Shown here: positions 36,340-47,030 of the stretch, piece by piece
Layout: every line of letters starts with the position of its first letter
How positions within the stretch are numbered: position 1 is the stretch's first letter
Assembly: GCF_030013905.1 (NCBI RefSeq)
Contig: NZ_CP124862.1
Coordinates: 124,001 to 188,000 of the forward strand
Reading direction: 5' to 3'
DNA length: 64,000 nucleotides
Source of the DNA: Petroclostridium sp. X23
GTDB taxonomy: Bacteria; Bacillota; Clostridia; SK-Y3
The notes under the pieces: generated by a model
Database searches by the model: none
Seen by the model: the letters and a program-made list of their open reading frames with translations, nothing else
What the model was told of the DNA's origin: nothing
Made by a program: the position numbers and the translations under genes

Positions 36340-37326
36340 ATGTTGCATGACGGATTTTTTGCTGAAAAATATAATGATAAAATAATGTGTTTTTTATGTC
36401 CTCATCACTGTGTTATCGCCAATGAGCAATTTGGCTTATGTTCTGTCAGGACAAATAAAGAGGGTGTTCTTAAAACCATAAACTATGGAGAAATCACAGC
36501 CATCGCAGTGGACCCTATAGAGAAAAAGCCTCTTTATCATTTTAAGCCCACCAAAAATATACTATCGGTAGGAAGTTTCGGGTGTAATTTTTCCTGCGGA
36601 TTTTGCCAGAATTACTCAATCGCTCATTATAGATCTGAAAGTGAATACGTATCTTGTGATCAACTGATAGAAAAATGCGTGAATTTAACAAATAATACGG
36701 GTATAGCTTTTACTTATAATGAACCTTCCATATGGTATGAGTATGTATATGAAACATCAAAGAAGCTGAAAGAAGGATATACTGATTTAAATGTCGTACT
36801 TGTTACCAATGGATATATCGAGACGGAACCGCTATTAAAGCTTTTGCCTTATGTAGATGCTATGAACATAGACCTGAAATCTTTTGAACCGGACTATTAT
36901 AAAAAGATATGCAGTGGAAACTTTAAAGCCGTACTGGATACAATTCAACAGTCATATAGGAGATGCCATATGGAAATTACCACACTATTGGTAAACGGCC
37001 TTAATGATTCTGAAAAAGAAGTAGAAAAGATCGCTTCTTATTTAGGGAATCTGGATAAAGATATTCCTTTGCATTTATCAAGGTATTTTCCAACATATAA
37101 GATGGACCGCCCACCTACAGAAATAGATGTAATGCTGAGGGCAAAGGATGTTGCCGAAAAATATTTGAATTACGTGTATTTAGGCAATATAGCCGATGTA
37201 GATAATTCTACTTATTGTCCCCAATGCGGAGAACTGATTATAGAGAGGAATGGTTTTTCATCAAAAGTGTTGGTTAGCCGGCCTGCATGTCCGGAGTGTG
37301 GTTCTCATATAAAAATATTATTATAA
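36340..37326 (+). CDS. amrS: AmmeMemoRadiSam system radical SAM enzyme
   Basis: A 328-residue radical SAM protein related to pyruvate formate-lyase activating enzymes. The cluster motif is CNFSCGFC near residue 82 (CxxxCxxC). The N-terminus has CFLCPHHCVI and the C-terminus has two CxxC pairs (CPQCG, CPECG) that may form a zinc ribbon or bind a second cluster. I chose the ATG at 36340 with AGGTGA upstream. Genomic pairing with Memo and AMMECR1 is conserved in many anaerobes. The substrate is unknown. Confidence 0.93.
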   Translation: MLHDGFFAEKYNDKIMCFLCPHHCVIANEQFGLCSVRTNKEGVLKTINYGEITAIAVDPIEKKPLYHFKPTKNILSVGSFGCNFSCGFCQNYSIAHYRSESEYVSCDQLIEKCVNLTNNTGIAFTYNEPSIWYEYVYETSKKLKEGYTDLNVVLVTNGYIETEPLLKLLPYVDAMNIDLKSFEPDYYKKICSGNFKAVLDTIQQSYRRCHMEITTLLVNGLNDSEKEVEKIASYLGNLDKDIPLHLSRYFPTYKMDRPPTEIDVMLRAKDVAEKYLNYVYLGNIADVDNSTYCPQCGELIIERNGFSSKVLVSRPACPECGSHIKILL

Positions 37327-37348
37327 GAAACGCGGTTGATGAAATAAT

Positions 37349-37380
37349 AAATGGAACCCTATCTCAATAGGGTTCCATTT
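37349..37380. terminator. Bidirectional intrinsic terminator
   Basis: AAATGGAACCCTAT and ATAGGGTTCCATTT form a 14-bp stem with a four-base loop, with A and T runs at both ends. It serves both the amrS-like operon and the convergent chemoreceptor gene. Confidence 0.88.
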
Positions 37381-37401
37381 ATACGTTGAAGCTTGATATA
37401 A

Positions 37402-39126
37402 CTATAATTTAAATTTTCTTACTTCGTTATTTAACTCCTCTGCCATTTTTGATAAGTCATTTGCTGAATGGGCGATCATTTCAACCGACGCTAACTGTTC
37501 CTCGCCGGAAGTAGATATTTCTTGTGATGCGGCTGCCGATCCTTCGGCTACTGCAGCCATTTTATCGGTCTTTTCAACAATTTCTTTTGATTTTAAATCT
37601 ACTTTATTAAGCATATGGGCCATTTGTTTGGATTTATTTACTATATCTGCTACCGATAATTTAATCTTATCAAATACATCTTTTGTATTATTTGCAGCTT
37701 CAATTTGAGTATCCAAAGTAAGTTTGGTTGATGCCATATTTTTTGATGCCTTTTTGCTTTTTTCTGTCGTATCTTTGATAATAGCGGTTATTTCCTTTGC
37801 TGCCTCCGATGTGCCTTCAGCAAGTTTTCTTATTTCTTCCGATACTACTGAGAAACCTGCGCCTGCTTCTCCCGCTCTAGCTGCTTCAATAGCAGCATTA
37901 AATGACAGGAGACCGGTCTGGTCTGCGATGGAAGTAATGACACTGATAATACTTTCGACTTTTGAAACCATTTCCGCTAATTCGCTGACAGAGTTGCCGA
38001 CTTCCTGGGTAATATCAAAGTTCTCGTGCATTCTTTCGATTGTTAAATTTACGGCTTTTTCACCTAACTCTACCATATACAGCGATTTTGCAGCACTTTC
38101 TGCATTGTCCAATGTAGATTGGTTGATATTGGAAATAGTTCTGACAACATCGGAAATTGTCTGGTTTGTTCCGCTGATCATTTCTGCTTGACTGCTGTTT
38201 CCATCTGCAATTTTATTAATTGAATCCACTACTTGGACAATAACCTTAGTATTCTCATCTGTTGAAGCGGACAGTTCTTCTGAATGGGTAGCAAGGTTTC
38301 TTGAGATACTGCTAACCCCCTTTACAAGATTTCCTAATGAGCTTCTCATGTCCGTAAGGGCTCTAACCATGATGCCTATTTCATTTTTATATTGGAGCAT
38401 ATTTTCCAAAGACGAATCATAAGTTAAATCAAACTCCGCAGTTTTATTTAATACTTTTACCACTTTTGAAAGTGGTTTGGATATGGACGTTGTTATAAGA
38501 ATTCCGAAGATCAAAGAAATAAAGGTCATAATAAAAGTAATGATAATATTGATCATACTTATTTTATCAGCGGTTGCATCATTTTGAATATTAGCTTCAT
38601 GGGCATTCGTGATATTGTGATTTGTTATTTCATCAATAATACTTTTTAAGCTTTCAAGCTCTTTATTTCCACCTGTTTGAAATAAGGCATAGGCTTCATC
38701 AGGCTCTCCGGATTCGATTGCCTTAATAAATTTATGTGTAAAATCTTGTACGGCCGTAATACTCTCTTTCAAAAGAGCATATTGTTCCGATTCATATTCA
38801 GCAAGAAGACTTTGGCCGTAGTTGGTGATGTCCTCATTAACCGCATTTTCTCTAACGCTAATATCCTCTTTAATTCTTTCTTTATGAGAAGATTCTGTTG
38901 TGACTAATAGTTCAAACAAATTGGATTGTATGGCTAAAGTTTGATTTTCCACATCGGCTAGCAAATGAATCGGAACTAAATGTTCGTCATACATTATTTC
39001 CAATTGATCAGATAGTTTATTCATGTTGTATCCGCCATTAAAGCCTACGATGTTTATACCAATCACCATAAAGATAATAAAAATGATAAGTTTTGTTTTG
39101 GTTTTGAGTTTTAAAAAAATGTTCAT
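37402..39126 (-). CDS. Methyl-accepting chemotaxis protein
   Basis: A 574-residue transmembrane chemoreceptor. It has a first span at about residues 9-29, a periplasmic-side four-helix domain (about 30-190, with [19 protein letters not shown]), a second span near 191-214, a HAMP linker and a long signalling coiled coil. The hairpin tip is [20 protein letters not shown] followed by [13 protein letters not shown]. It signals to CheA/CheW. The ligand is unknown. AAGGGG precedes the ATG. It is a single-gene unit. Confidence 0.96.
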   Translation of the reverse strand: MNIFLKLKTKTKLIIFIIFMVIGINIVGFNGGYNMNKLSDQLEIMYDEHLVPIHLLADVENQTLAIQSNLFELLVTTESSHKERIKEDISVRENAVNEDITNYGQSLLAEYESEQYALLKESITAVQDFTHKFIKAIESGEPDEAYALFQTGGNKELESLKSIIDEITNHNITNAHEANIQNDATADKISMINIIITFIMTFISLIFGILITTSISKPLSKVVKVLNKTAEFDLTYDSSLENMLQYKNEIGIMVRALTDMRSSLGNLVKGVSSISRNLATHSEELSASTDENTKVIVQVVDSINKIADGNSSQAEMISGTNQTISDVVRTISNINQSTLDNAESAAKSLYMVELGEKAVNLTIERMHENFDITQEVGNSVSELAEMVSKVESIISVITSIADQTGLLSFNAAIEAARAGEAGAGFSVVSEEIRKLAEGTSEAAKEITAIIKDTTEKSKKASKNMASTKLTLDTQIEAANNTKDVFDKIKLSVADIVNKSKQMAHMLNKVDLKSKEIVEKTDKMAAVAEGSAAASQEISTSGEEQLASVEMIAHSANDLSKMAEELNNEVRKFKL

Positions 39127-39439
39127 ATGTACATCAACCCCTTTTCAAATTTTTGTAAAGATATTTTTAAAATTTTAATAAATAAGGCACAGAATCTTCC
39201 AGTGCTGTATATTAAGGTGAAGGAATTTTGCTATTATTTAGTATAATTTTCAAACCTTAAATAAACCTGAAACAAATATTAAATAAATCTTAAGAAAATA
39301 TAAGGATTTTTTGCACATATATATAAATCTTGCGAAATAAGATGAATAACGGAGGCCTGATATCAACATAATAGATTTAGATGCATCAAAATTAATTGTA
39401 TGCGTATATTATAAGGCATTTGAGGAGGTGCAGTACCGA
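39127..39439 (+). promoter_or_regulatory. Long leader region of the cold shock gene
   Basis: No gene is supported. csp genes usually have long 5' leaders that act as RNA thermometers. A GGAGGCC at 39351 and a GAGGAGG at 39421 are the main purine-rich motifs. I did not identify the transcription start. Confidence 0.4.
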
Positions 39440-39637
39440 ATGGTTGGTACAGTGAAATGGTTTAATGCAGAGAAAGGTTTTGGCTTTATTGAAAGAGAAG
39501 GTGGAGAAGATGTGTTTGTACATTTCTCCGCAATCATGGCAGAAGGCTATAAATCACTCGAAGAAGGTCAAAGAGTTGAGTTCGATATAGAACAAGGACA
39601 GCGTGGCCCACAGGCAACAAATGTAAGATTGCCATAG
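39440..39637 (+). CDS. csp: Cold shock protein (CspA family)
   Basis: A 65-residue single-domain RNA chaperone. RNP1 and RNP2 motifs are seen as KGFGFIE and VFVHFSAI. I chose the ATG of [13 protein letters not shown]; a GTG at 39428 in the same frame overlaps the ribosome site and is less likely. An intrinsic terminator follows within 6 bases. Confidence 0.97.
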   Translation: MVGTVKWFNAEKGFGFIEREGGEDVFVHFSAIMAEGYKSLEEGQRVEFDIEQGQRGPQATNVRLP

Positions 39638-39642
39638 GTATG

Positions 39643-39667
39643 AAGGAGAGCGTAAGCTCTCCTTTTT
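39643..39667 (+). terminator. Intrinsic terminator after csp
   Basis: AAGGAGAGC pairs with GCTCTCCTT across GTAA and runs into TTTTT. Confidence 0.93.
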
Positions 39668-39852
39668 AGATGAAAGAAAAAGCTTTCGTACAATAAAGTA
39701 CATCAATCTACACCAATCTACACCAATTGTCCTCAGGGGACTAATTATCTTGAAAAGAAATGCTTTACAATTTTTTAGGAATAAGTAATAATATATAAGG
39801 CATATATTTACAGAGAGATAAACAGCAAAAAATGTAGATTGGGGGTAGAAGA

Positions 39853-41037
39853 ATGTATGGTATGATCATGAGTGCTTTTGTGATTGTGTTTTCACCTTAT
39901 TTGGCACTCATTCCTATTGCTTTTATTGGTTTATGCATGGTGCTAAGAAGCCAGTTTCTTATTTATAATACATGGAATATCGGATTGTTTTTTTTGTTTG
40001 TGTGGTCTTTCCTGGTAGGACTATTAAACACAAGTATAGTTTCTGCAACAGTATCTTTCGCGGTACTGCTGTATTTTCTTCTTAGTTTATATTTACAAAA
40101 TCATTATACGGATGAACAAAAGATTGAGCAGCTTTTAAAAGTTTTTTTACTGGTATCGGTGATTTCAGCTCTTATAGGCGTTGTTGAAGGATATACAAGC
40201 ATCCAGTATCAACCTTCATGGTGGAAGCATTTGTTTGGGATCTATCCTTTGGTAGCTTTTAGAGAAAAATATAGAATTTCAGGTACTTTTGGTAATCCGA
40301 ATGTCGCTGCAATCTGGTATGTGGTGATGATTTTTGTATGCTATTATTTCTTTAATAGATCTAACGGATATTTAAAGATATTATATGCACTGGCAGGAGG
40401 ATTGTTTGGCGGTGTTTTATTGTTAACAGGTTCACGCGGAGCGGTCATCGGTTTGCTGTTGGGATTGATCATATATGCTTATTTCATGGGGCATAAGAAA
40501 AAGATGTGCATCGTAATGGGCATTTTAACGCTAGGGACAATATTGATGTTTGCCTTCCCTGAGCATTTCCCTAGAGGACATGATTTTTTTGAATCATTGA
40601 GGGATCGGAGAAGTATCTGGGTCAATTGTTTGAGATTGTTTAAGGTTAAACCTGTTACTGGGTGGGGCTTATTAGGAATTTATTATGCAGACCCTCGTAT
40701 CTACCATTATTTCAGAAATTTTCATGCGCATAATATTTGGATTACAATGGCAGCTACTGTAGGGATAGTTGGGTTGGGTATCTTCACTTATATGCAGTTT
40801 GACTTGTTTGCAAAAATAAAGAGGCTTAGTACATGCCGGTGTCAGTTGGTGCCTTTGCTTGCGGCAGTACAGGCAGCGGTGTTGGGGCAGGGATTCTTGG
40901 ATTTTACAATTATGAATCCCCAGGTAGGCATACTCTTTATCGGTTCCTCGGCATTGGTCTATAGTTTGGCGGCTCAATATGAAGATATACCGGTAAAGCG
41001 GTATTTTCCATTATATAATATGCAGCACAAAGTATAA
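39853..41037 (+). CDS. O-antigen ligase/Wzy-like polymerase family membrane protein
   Basis: A 394-residue protein with 10 or more membrane spans and the Wzy_C/O-antigen ligase signature: GTFGNPNVAA near residue 150, LLTGSRGAVIGL near 198, GWGLLG and HAHNIWI in the large loop. Relatives ligate or polymerise surface glycans on undecaprenol. In this Gram-positive it may act on a wall or capsule polymer. No glycan cluster is adjacent, so the substrate is unknown. GGGGGT lies before the ATG. A terminator follows. Confidence 0.85.
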   Translation: MYGMIMSAFVIVFSPYLALIPIAFIGLCMVLRSQFLIYNTWNIGLFFLFVWSFLVGLLNTSIVSATVSFAVLLYFLLSLYLQNHYTDEQKIEQLLKVFLLVSVISALIGVVEGYTSIQYQPSWWKHLFGIYPLVAFREKYRISGTFGNPNVAAIWYVVMIFVCYYFFNRSNGYLKILYALAGGLFGGVLLLTGSRGAVIGLLLGLIIYAYFMGHKKKMCIVMGILTLGTILMFAFPEHFPRGHDFFESLRDRRSIWVNCLRLFKVKPVTGWGLLGIYYADPRIYHYFRNFHAHNIWITMAATVGIVGLGIFTYMQFDLFAKIKRLSTCRCQLVPLLAAVQAAVLGQGFLDFTIMNPQVGILFIGSSALVYSLAAQYEDIPVKRYFPLYNMQHKV

Positions 41038-41074
41038 GATATGGTCCATATATCGAGGAGTAGTTATGTGTGGA

Positions 41075-41130
41075 AGAGTTGTAATATCAGTTGCTGTAGC
41101 ATTATAATATTACAACTCTAAAGTTTTTTA
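41075..41130 (+). terminator. Intrinsic terminator
   Basis: AGAGTTGTAATAT pairs with ATATTACAACTCT across 19 bases and is followed by AAAGTTTTTTA. Confidence 0.7.
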
Positions 41131-41194
41131 TCTATAGAAAAGGGCGGAGGTAGTGCTCTACATCCGTCCACCTGCACAGCTATGTTTCGTATCC

Positions 41195-42691
41195 TCAACT
41201 GGCGATTTTTTCATCTTTGCTCTGGAAAATATTTACCCCTTGCTTTGTTTGTATATCTATACTTGCAGCAATCTGATCCAAATATTTAAATATCGCTTTT
41301 GAACACTTTTCAGCAGAAGAAAAGGATTCATGTGCCTTGAGTGAGTCGCCGTTTTTCACAGCATGCATCACCTGATCTCCTATGGTATGTAGTTGATCGT
41401 GGATACTGCCCAGTGCCTTCCAATCCGATTCAATAGCCGGATGGACTACGTTCATAGCATGATAAAAATGACCAAATGCGCATTTTGATCCATTTGTCTG
41501 CAATGGATATGTCCTCATTTCATCCACCATTTTCTTCAAGCTTTCAAGCCATTTCCCATGTGCAACTTTGGCTTTGGAGAGGTTTTCTAATAATTCCTGA
41601 TTGTCTATTGCATTGGTACTGCCGTGCAATGCATGCATCATATCTTTGACAATATCCGAAAGAGCATCATCGACATGGGAGATCTCTTTTGCCTGTTCGG
41701 CACTTCTTGAGGCATTTTGATGAATCATTTGTGTCATATAGGTAAGTTTTTCCGCATCTTGGCTTGAAGCATCCATGGCTTGATTGATTTCATTCGCAGA
41801 AACGCTGATGCCGCTGATGGATTGATTGATTAATAGGATATTATCAATGGTTTTTTGAAGCATATCCACATTGTGATGCATGGTTTCATTTACTACATCT
41901 ATTTTTTTGCTCATTGTTTCAGTTGAATTCATGGTGTTATCCATACTATGTTTTCCGTCTGTAGCAGCATTTTGAATACTGGTGACGAAGGTTTTCATTC
42001 CCTCAAGGCTTTGTTTGGTGCCATCGGCAAGTTTTCGGATTTCCTCAGCTACCACGGCAAAGCCACGTCCGTGTTCTCCGGCCCTTGCGGCTTCAATGGA
42101 AGCATTGAGCGCCAGAAGGTTAGTTTGTTCTGCGATAGCACTCACCCCATTTACGATATCATTTACCTTGCTGGCCATGTCAACAAGTTTTCCGATTTGA
42201 TCACTCATGATATTCGCATCATGCATGACATTCTCTTTCAGATCGTTGATCTCTTTGAGCTGAATCAGGCTTTCGTTATTGCTTTTGACTAAAAACTCTG
42301 ATGTTGCCGATAACTGTTCCAGGGCTTCGGAGGTATCGCTAATGGTCTCGTTGACTTGGTTCATGCTGGCAGTGGTTTGCTGCACGATTGCCAGGTTGGA
42401 TTCGCTTAGCGTAGCCATTTCTTTTGCAAAATCAATCAACTCATAAGACATATGAGACATTCGGACATCAAAGTCGCTTAAAGATGCCGTGATACCTATC
42501 AGCTTTTTGGTGGAGTCAGCCATCTTCTTTTCGTTCTTAAAGAGCCTTCTGAAATATTCTAAAAAGGTTATGTGTATCGGATATTGAACATTTGGTTCTT
42601 GTAGCTCATTCCCTTCAAGTTTTTCCTCCACATATTTCAGAATACAGGTAGCCTCACTGCAAGGAGCTTTTTTAAAAAATCTTAGCATCAT
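41195..42691 (-). CDS. Soluble methyl-accepting chemotaxis protein with CZB domain
   Basis: A 498-residue chemoreceptor without membrane spans. The signalling coiled coil has the tip [20 protein letters not shown] and [14 protein letters not shown]. The C-terminal 120 residues match the chemoreceptor zinc-binding (CZB) layout: His in AHGKWLESL, Cys in [12 protein letters not shown], and two further His in [13 protein letters not shown] receptors sense zinc or oxidants such as HOCl through the zinc-thiolate. I chose the ATG-ATG start (MMLRFFKK) behind AAGGAAGGGG. Confidence 0.92.
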   Translation of the reverse strand: MMLRFFKKAPCSEATCILKYVEEKLEGNELQEPNVQYPIHITFLEYFRRLFKNEKKMADSTKKLIGITASLSDFDVRMSHMSYELIDFAKEMATLSESNLAIVQQTTASMNQVNETISDTSEALEQLSATSEFLVKSNNESLIQLKEINDLKENVMHDANIMSDQIGKLVDMASKVNDIVNGVSAIAEQTNLLALNASIEAARAGEHGRGFAVVAEEIRKLADGTKQSLEGMKTFVTSIQNAATDGKHSMDNTMNSTETMSKKIDVVNETMHHNVDMLQKTIDNILLINQSISGISVSANEINQAMDASSQDAEKLTYMTQMIHQNASRSAEQAKEISHVDDALSDIVKDMMHALHGSTNAIDNQELLENLSKAKVAHGKWLESLKKMVDEMRTYPLQTNGSKCAFGHFYHAMNVVHPAIESDWKALGSIHDQLHTIGDQVMHAVKNGDSLKAHESFSSAEKCSKAIFKYLDQIAASIDIQTKQGVNIFQSKDEKIAS

Positions 42692-42918
42692 ACGATCCCC
42701 TTCCTTTTTCATTTGTATTTATAATAGATTTGTTAAATCTTTTTATCATTAAAATAATAATTACAATATTAATACCCTCAAAAAAGATTCTAAAAATAAA
42801 AAAATAAAAATTTAAGCTTTTTTACATAGATTTTACAATAGGAATAAAAGTTTCTTTCTGTTTAATGATGACAGAGTAAAGATATATACCTAGCATTGAA
42901 AGAAATGGTTAATAAGAT

Positions 42919-42960
42919 AAAGAAGTGCGCAATCCTGTTCTTGGGATTGCGCACTTCTTT
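42919..42960 (-). terminator. 17-bp hairpin after DUF2087/GIY-YIG gene
   Basis: AAAGAAGTGCGCAATCC pairs with GGATTGCGCACTTCTTT. It lies 7 bases past the stop of the minus-strand gene. The tail is AT-rich (TTATCTTATT). Confidence 0.75.
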
Positions 42961-42967
42961 GCCGAGA

Positions 42968-44122
42968 TTATGATTTAATTTCTTTTTTGGTATTCAAGCA
43001 ATGATACCCGCGTTCACCATATGGTTGAAGCTTTTCCATCCATTTTCCTTCCAGTTTTTTCAAACCATCCTTCACATCAAAAAATTTATCTTCCTTCTTT
43101 TCTAATACTTCCAATATTTCAAAAGTAAAGGCTTCGGGGCCAAATTCTTTTATTTCTTGCTGAAGCAGTCTATTTCTATGTGTTCCTCTTTCAAGCTCAA
43201 TCCGTCTGCCGTTGATGGTTTTGAGGTTCTTAGTACTTTCAATTAAGATCTTGCCGTTTTTAGTGTTTTTGATCTGGTAAATACCTGCATCTGTTTTCAT
43301 CTCTTTATATAATTGTTTAAGCTCCGATTTTCTATCCATTTTCCTGTCCTCATTTCTTGTAGTATCATTTTTTAACCAATATTGGCTTCCATCCGAGGTG
43401 CGTTCCAAAAAACCGTATTCAATCAGATATCTTCTCAAGGTAACATAATCCTCTTCATAAACGGATTTTAAAACCTCATTTACTTCCTTTTCATCATAAA
43501 TTTGTCCATCCTTAAAGCGATTTGCGATTTCGCTAAGGACAATGAATCTGCTTTTTTTCTTCATAGTAAGGGTCTTTAAGGATCCTTGAGGTCCTTTAGG
43601 AAAATATTTCTTTAATACTTTTTCGCTCTCTTCATGATCAGCATTATAGCGGTTATCAGCGGTTTTTGCTGCCTTATGCAGACTCAAAAAGGCGGAGGCG
43701 TGCTTATCCTTTTCTTTTAACAGTTCCATCATGGTCAAAAAGATCTTAGCTTGACGCTCTTTTTCCTTTAATACAAAACGATGGTTGCGGACAGTAGCGG
43801 TACTGCCAATGTCCATTTCTTGCTTGATTTCTTCATCATTTTTTCCTTGGTAAAAAAGATTAAGCAGATTATTTTGATGCTCGGTTAACCCTGTAAACCT
43901 TTTATCCAGATGGATCAAAAACTCAAACACTGATCCATGGGCTTGCTCAATATGGATACGTATATATCTTTTGGCTTCGTATAAAATACCTTCAATAGGG
44001 TAAATAATCCCTTTTTCAACTTGTTTACCGCATAGAAGGCAGAGATAATGATCATCTTTTTCCATATAACCATTCTTGAGTTCTTCTTGCGAAGCATTCA
44101 AAAACAAATCAGCAGTATTCAT
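42968..44122 (-). CDS. Four-module regulator: zinc finger, LuxR-like HTH, DUF2087, GIY-YIG-like
   Basis: A 384-residue protein with four recognisable parts. Near residue 28 is CLLCGKQ followed by RIHIEQAH, a possible CxxC...HxxxxH zinc site. Residues 75-135 (LTEHQNNLLNLFYQGKNDEE, TATVRNHRF) resemble a LuxR-type HTH. The middle (RFKDGQIYDEKEVNEVL..., LRRYLIEYGFLERTSDGSQY) is DUF2087. The C-terminus (AGIYQIKNTKNGKILIEST, FGPEAFTFEILE) resembles a GIY-YIG nuclease in which YIG is replaced by LIE. I infer a DNA-binding regulator whose nuclease fold may be inactive. Confidence 0.78.
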   Translation of the reverse strand: MNTADLFLNASQEELKNGYMEKDDHYLCLLCGKQVEKGIIYPIEGILYEAKRYIRIHIEQAHGSVFEFLIHLDKRFTGLTEHQNNLLNLFYQGKNDEEIKQEMDIGSTATVRNHRFVLKEKERQAKIFLTMMELLKEKDKHASAFLSLHKAAKTADNRYNADHEESEKVLKKYFPKGPQGSLKTLTMKKKSRFIVLSEIANRFKDGQIYDEKEVNEVLKSVYEEDYVTLRRYLIEYGFLERTSDGSQYWLKNDTTRNEDRKMDRKSELKQLYKEMKTDAGIYQIKNTKNGKILIESTKNLKTINGRRIELERGTHRNRLLQQEIKEFGPEAFTFEILEVLEKKEDKFFDVKDGLKKLEGKWMEKLQPYGERGYHCLNTKKEIKS

Positions 44123-44324
44123 TTGCAAACACATCCTTAAATATATTGTTTATTTATAAACATTATATAAATATGTTTATAAATTGTCAATGGCATCTTA
44201 GATTGATATAAAAATGTCAAAAATACTTTTAATTATTAAACATTTAGAATAATTTTTAAATGTTTTCTATTTATTGCAGATGCAATATAATTTTATCAAA
44301 TTTAATAGATGGAGGCTGATAACC

Positions 44325-45494
44325 ATGAATTATTCCGAACAAGCATTAATCATGCATCAGGAAAAACGCGGTAAGATTGAAGTCATATCCAAAGTAAGTC
44401 TGGAGAATAAAGACGACCTGAGTATTGCTTATACGCCGGGGGTGGCTGAACCATGCAAGGAGATTAACAAGAATATAGAAAATGCGTACAAGTATACGGC
44501 AAAAGGGAATCTGGTTGCAGTGGTATCGGATGGTACGGCTGTTTTGGGGCTTGGAGATATCGGACCGGAAGCCAGTATGCCGGTCATGGAAGGGAAAGCG
44601 ATTTTATTTAAGGCCTTTGCAAATGTAGACGCATTTCCTGTTTGTCTTAATACTAAAGATACGGAGGAAATCATCCGGACAGTAAAGAACATCGCACCTA
44701 CCTTTGGGGGAATTAATTTAGAGGACATTTCAGCACCACGTTGTTTTGAAATTGAAAGAAGACTAAAAAAAGAACTTGATATCCCTGTTTTTCATGATGA
44801 TCAGCATGGTACTGCAGTGGTAACACTTGCAGGGATGATTAACGGACTTAAAATAGTGAATAAAAAAATCGAAGATATATCGGTTGTGGTCAATGGTTCA
44901 GGGGCAGCCGGCATAGCAATCACCAAGCTGTTGATGAAGATGGGTCTGAAGAATGTAGTGCTATGTGATACAAAAGGTGCGATTTATGAAGGCAGAGACG
45001 GTTTGAATCCTGAAAAAGAAAGTATTGCTAAGGTAACCAACCGGGAGTATAAAAAGGGCAGCTTGGCGGAGGTAATGGTCAAAACCGATGTGTTTATAGG
45101 CGTCTCAGCTCCTAATGTTGTTACAAAAGAAATGGTGCAATCAATGAATGAGGATGCAATCATCTTTGCGATGTCCAATCCCATTCCGGAAATATATCCT
45201 GAAGATGCTAAAGCGGCAGGAGCAAGAGTTGTAGGAACCGGACGTTCAGATTTTCCCAACCAAGTAAATAACGTACTTGCTTTTCCCGGAATCTTTAGAG
45301 GTGCGTTAGATGCCAGAGCTGCAAATATCAATGATGAGATGAAGATTGCAGCTGCTTATGCGATAGCATCAATGGTAAGTGTAGATGAATTGTGCGAAGA
45401 CTATGTTATTCCGAATGCTCTTAATAAAGAGGTGGCTGAAAAGGTAGCCGAAGCTGTTGCAAAAGCGGCTGTAGAAACCGGCGTTGCTAAATAA
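44325..45494 (+). CDS. NAD(P)-dependent malic enzyme
   Basis: A 389-residue decarboxylating malate dehydrogenase of the short bacterial type: malate to pyruvate and CO2. Motifs are SIAYTPGVAEPCKEI, LGLGDIGPEASMPVMEGK, the metal-binding HDDQHGTAVV, and the NAD-binding GSGAAGIA. I chose the ATG of MNYSEQALIM behind GGAGG. The next non-IS gene is a malate/citrate-type transporter, then a CitA/CitB-type two-component system, so this is a malate utilisation module. An IS now separates enzyme and transporter. Confidence 0.96.
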   Translation: MNYSEQALIMHQEKRGKIEVISKVSLENKDDLSIAYTPGVAEPCKEINKNIENAYKYTAKGNLVAVVSDGTAVLGLGDIGPEASMPVMEGKAILFKAFANVDAFPVCLNTKDTEEIIRTVKNIAPTFGGINLEDISAPRCFEIERRLKKELDIPVFHDDQHGTAVVTLAGMINGLKIVNKKIEDISVVVNGSGAAGIAITKLLMKMGLKNVVLCDTKGAIYEGRDGLNPEKESIAKVTNREYKKGSLAEVMVKTDVFIGVSAPNVVTKEMVQSMNEDAIIFAMSNPIPEIYPEDAKAAGARVVGTGRSDFPNQVNNVLAFPGIFRGALDARAANINDEMKIAAAYAIASMVSVDELCEDYVIPNALNKEVAEKVAEAVAKAAVETGVAK

Positions 45495-45517
45495 TTTCTG
45501 TTCCGATTATATAGATT

Positions 45518-47004
45518 ACACCACTTTACAAGTTTTGAAATAGTAAATTGCCAGTTAGGTTGGTAAATGCCTAAAAATAACAAAGTCAGATACCTTAATC
45601 CTACAAATACTAATCATGAAAAATAATAAATGTAGGAGGTACCTGACCCACTCATGATTAGTATTGCCAATAATTCAGTTAAACAAACATTGAATCAATA
45701 TTTAATGCACTATCGTCCGGCTTTTAAGAAGCGAAGCTTTTTAGTGTTTAGTTGGCTTATTACAGCAATTATTTGTAATGAAGAAGTTCGCAGCATTAAG
45801 TTTTTATATGATAATTTTATCAAGAAGTATTGCAGCAAGGCCCTCAATTGTTTTTATTATTTTTTATCCTATGCCAATTTTTCCTGTGACCTTTTGTTGG
45901 TCATTACAGTGAAGATTGCGCTATCCTTGATACCGGATGATTTAAAGCCATACGTTACTATATTTTTAAGTACTGATGATACGCTACAAGAAAAGTTCGG
46001 GAATAAATTTGACTGTTATTCCAAACTCTTTGACCATACCAGCAAGAATGGCAGTAATTATCTAAATGGTCACTGCTTTGTATCACTAGCTATTAATATA
46101 CCGCTGTTTTGGAACGGTGGAACAAAGTATTTAAGTATCCCTGTAGGGTATCGGCTTTATGACAAGCTTAAAACTAAGCTTGAAATAGCGTCCTCAATGA
46201 TTGATACCGTAATGCCACTACTAACTGAATACCAAGTTATTCTTTTATGTGATAGTTGGTACAGTAAAGGTATCATTATAGAGACAGTTAAAAAGTACGA
46301 TAACCTGGAACTTATTGCAGCGGTTCGTTGCGACACAGTACTTTACGACCTTCCCCCAGCCCCTACAGGTAAAAGGGGAAGACCTAGAGCCTATGGCGAT
46401 AAAATAGATATCAAAAACTTAAGCTATGAAAAATTGGGTGAATACTATGTTTCAAATAAAAAGGTGCTTACCAATTTATTTGAAAGACTACCTGTTATTA
46501 TTACGGTTACTGTCAAAGACATAGAGTGTTTTGACTCTGTAAGAGTTTTAATAAGCACAATAGCAGCCAACGATATTAATATCTTCAAGGAACATAAAGT
46601 GGAAGGCATTGATTATGAACTTCAGCACTATCAACACTTACCGTATTTTTGCTACAGCATTCGTTGGAACATTGAGGTCATATTTTATCAGCATAAATTC
46701 TTTTGGTCTTTTGGTAACTATATGGTACGGAACCAAAAAGCGATAGAACGGTATGTGAATTTGCTTGCTATTGCCTTTGCTTTTATGCAGGTATTACCAT
46801 TTTTTCATTCGCGGTTCCATGAATATAAATTCCAAAGTCCCCAAGTAGTAAAACACGCTGTTATCGACCAACTAACGCAGGAATTAATTTTTGAGAGTTT
46901 CGTCAAACGACTCGAAAACCACAAAATTTATTTTGCTGTTAAAAATGCTGTTAATACCTTCCTGGGCTTAGATGATGTTGCTTAATAAACTTGTAAACTG
47001 GTGT
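45518..47004. mobile_element. Insertion sequence in the malate module
   Basis: A 1,487-bp element. The ends are ACACCACTTTACAAGTTT on the left and the complement of AAACTTGTAAACTGGTGT on the right (one mismatch). Direct repeats ATAGATT flank it (45511-45517 and 47005-47011), a 7-bp target duplication. It carries one DDE transposase. It lies between the malic enzyme and the transporter, 27 bases before the transporter start. It is unrelated to the IS in cas1. Confidence 0.9.
45654..46985 (+). CDS. DDE transposase (IS4/IS701-like)
   Basis: A 443-residue transposase with a first Asp in LSTDDTLQ, a second in LLCDSWYSKG, and a C-terminal RWNIEVIFYQHKFFWSFGNY that contains the catalytic Glu. The composition fits IS4/IS701-type transposases; I cannot place it in a subgroup. 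AGGAGG lies 14 bases before the ATG, rather far. The frame is intact. Confidence 0.9.
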   Translation: MISIANNSVKQTLNQYLMHYRPAFKKRSFLVFSWLITAIICNEEVRSIKFLYDNFIKKYCSKALNCFYYFLSYANFSCDLLLVITVKIALSLIPDDLKPYVTIFLSTDDTLQEKFGNKFDCYSKLFDHTSKNGSNYLNGHCFVSLAINIPLFWNGGTKYLSIPVGYRLYDKLKTKLEIASSMIDTVMPLLTEYQVILLCDSWYSKGIIIETVKKYDNLELIAAVRCDTVLYDLPPAPTGKRGRPRAYGDKIDIKNLSYEKLGEYYVSNKKVLTNLFERLPVIITVTVKDIECFDSVRVLISTIAANDINIFKEHKVEGIDYELQHYQHLPYFCYSIRWNIEVIFYQHKFFWSFGNYMVRNQKAIERYVNLLAIAFAFMQVLPFFHSRFHEYKFQSPQVVKHAVIDQLTQELIFESFVKRLENHKIYFAVKNAVNTFLGLDDVA

Positions 47005-47030
47005 ATAGATTATAAAGAGGAGGAAAAAGA

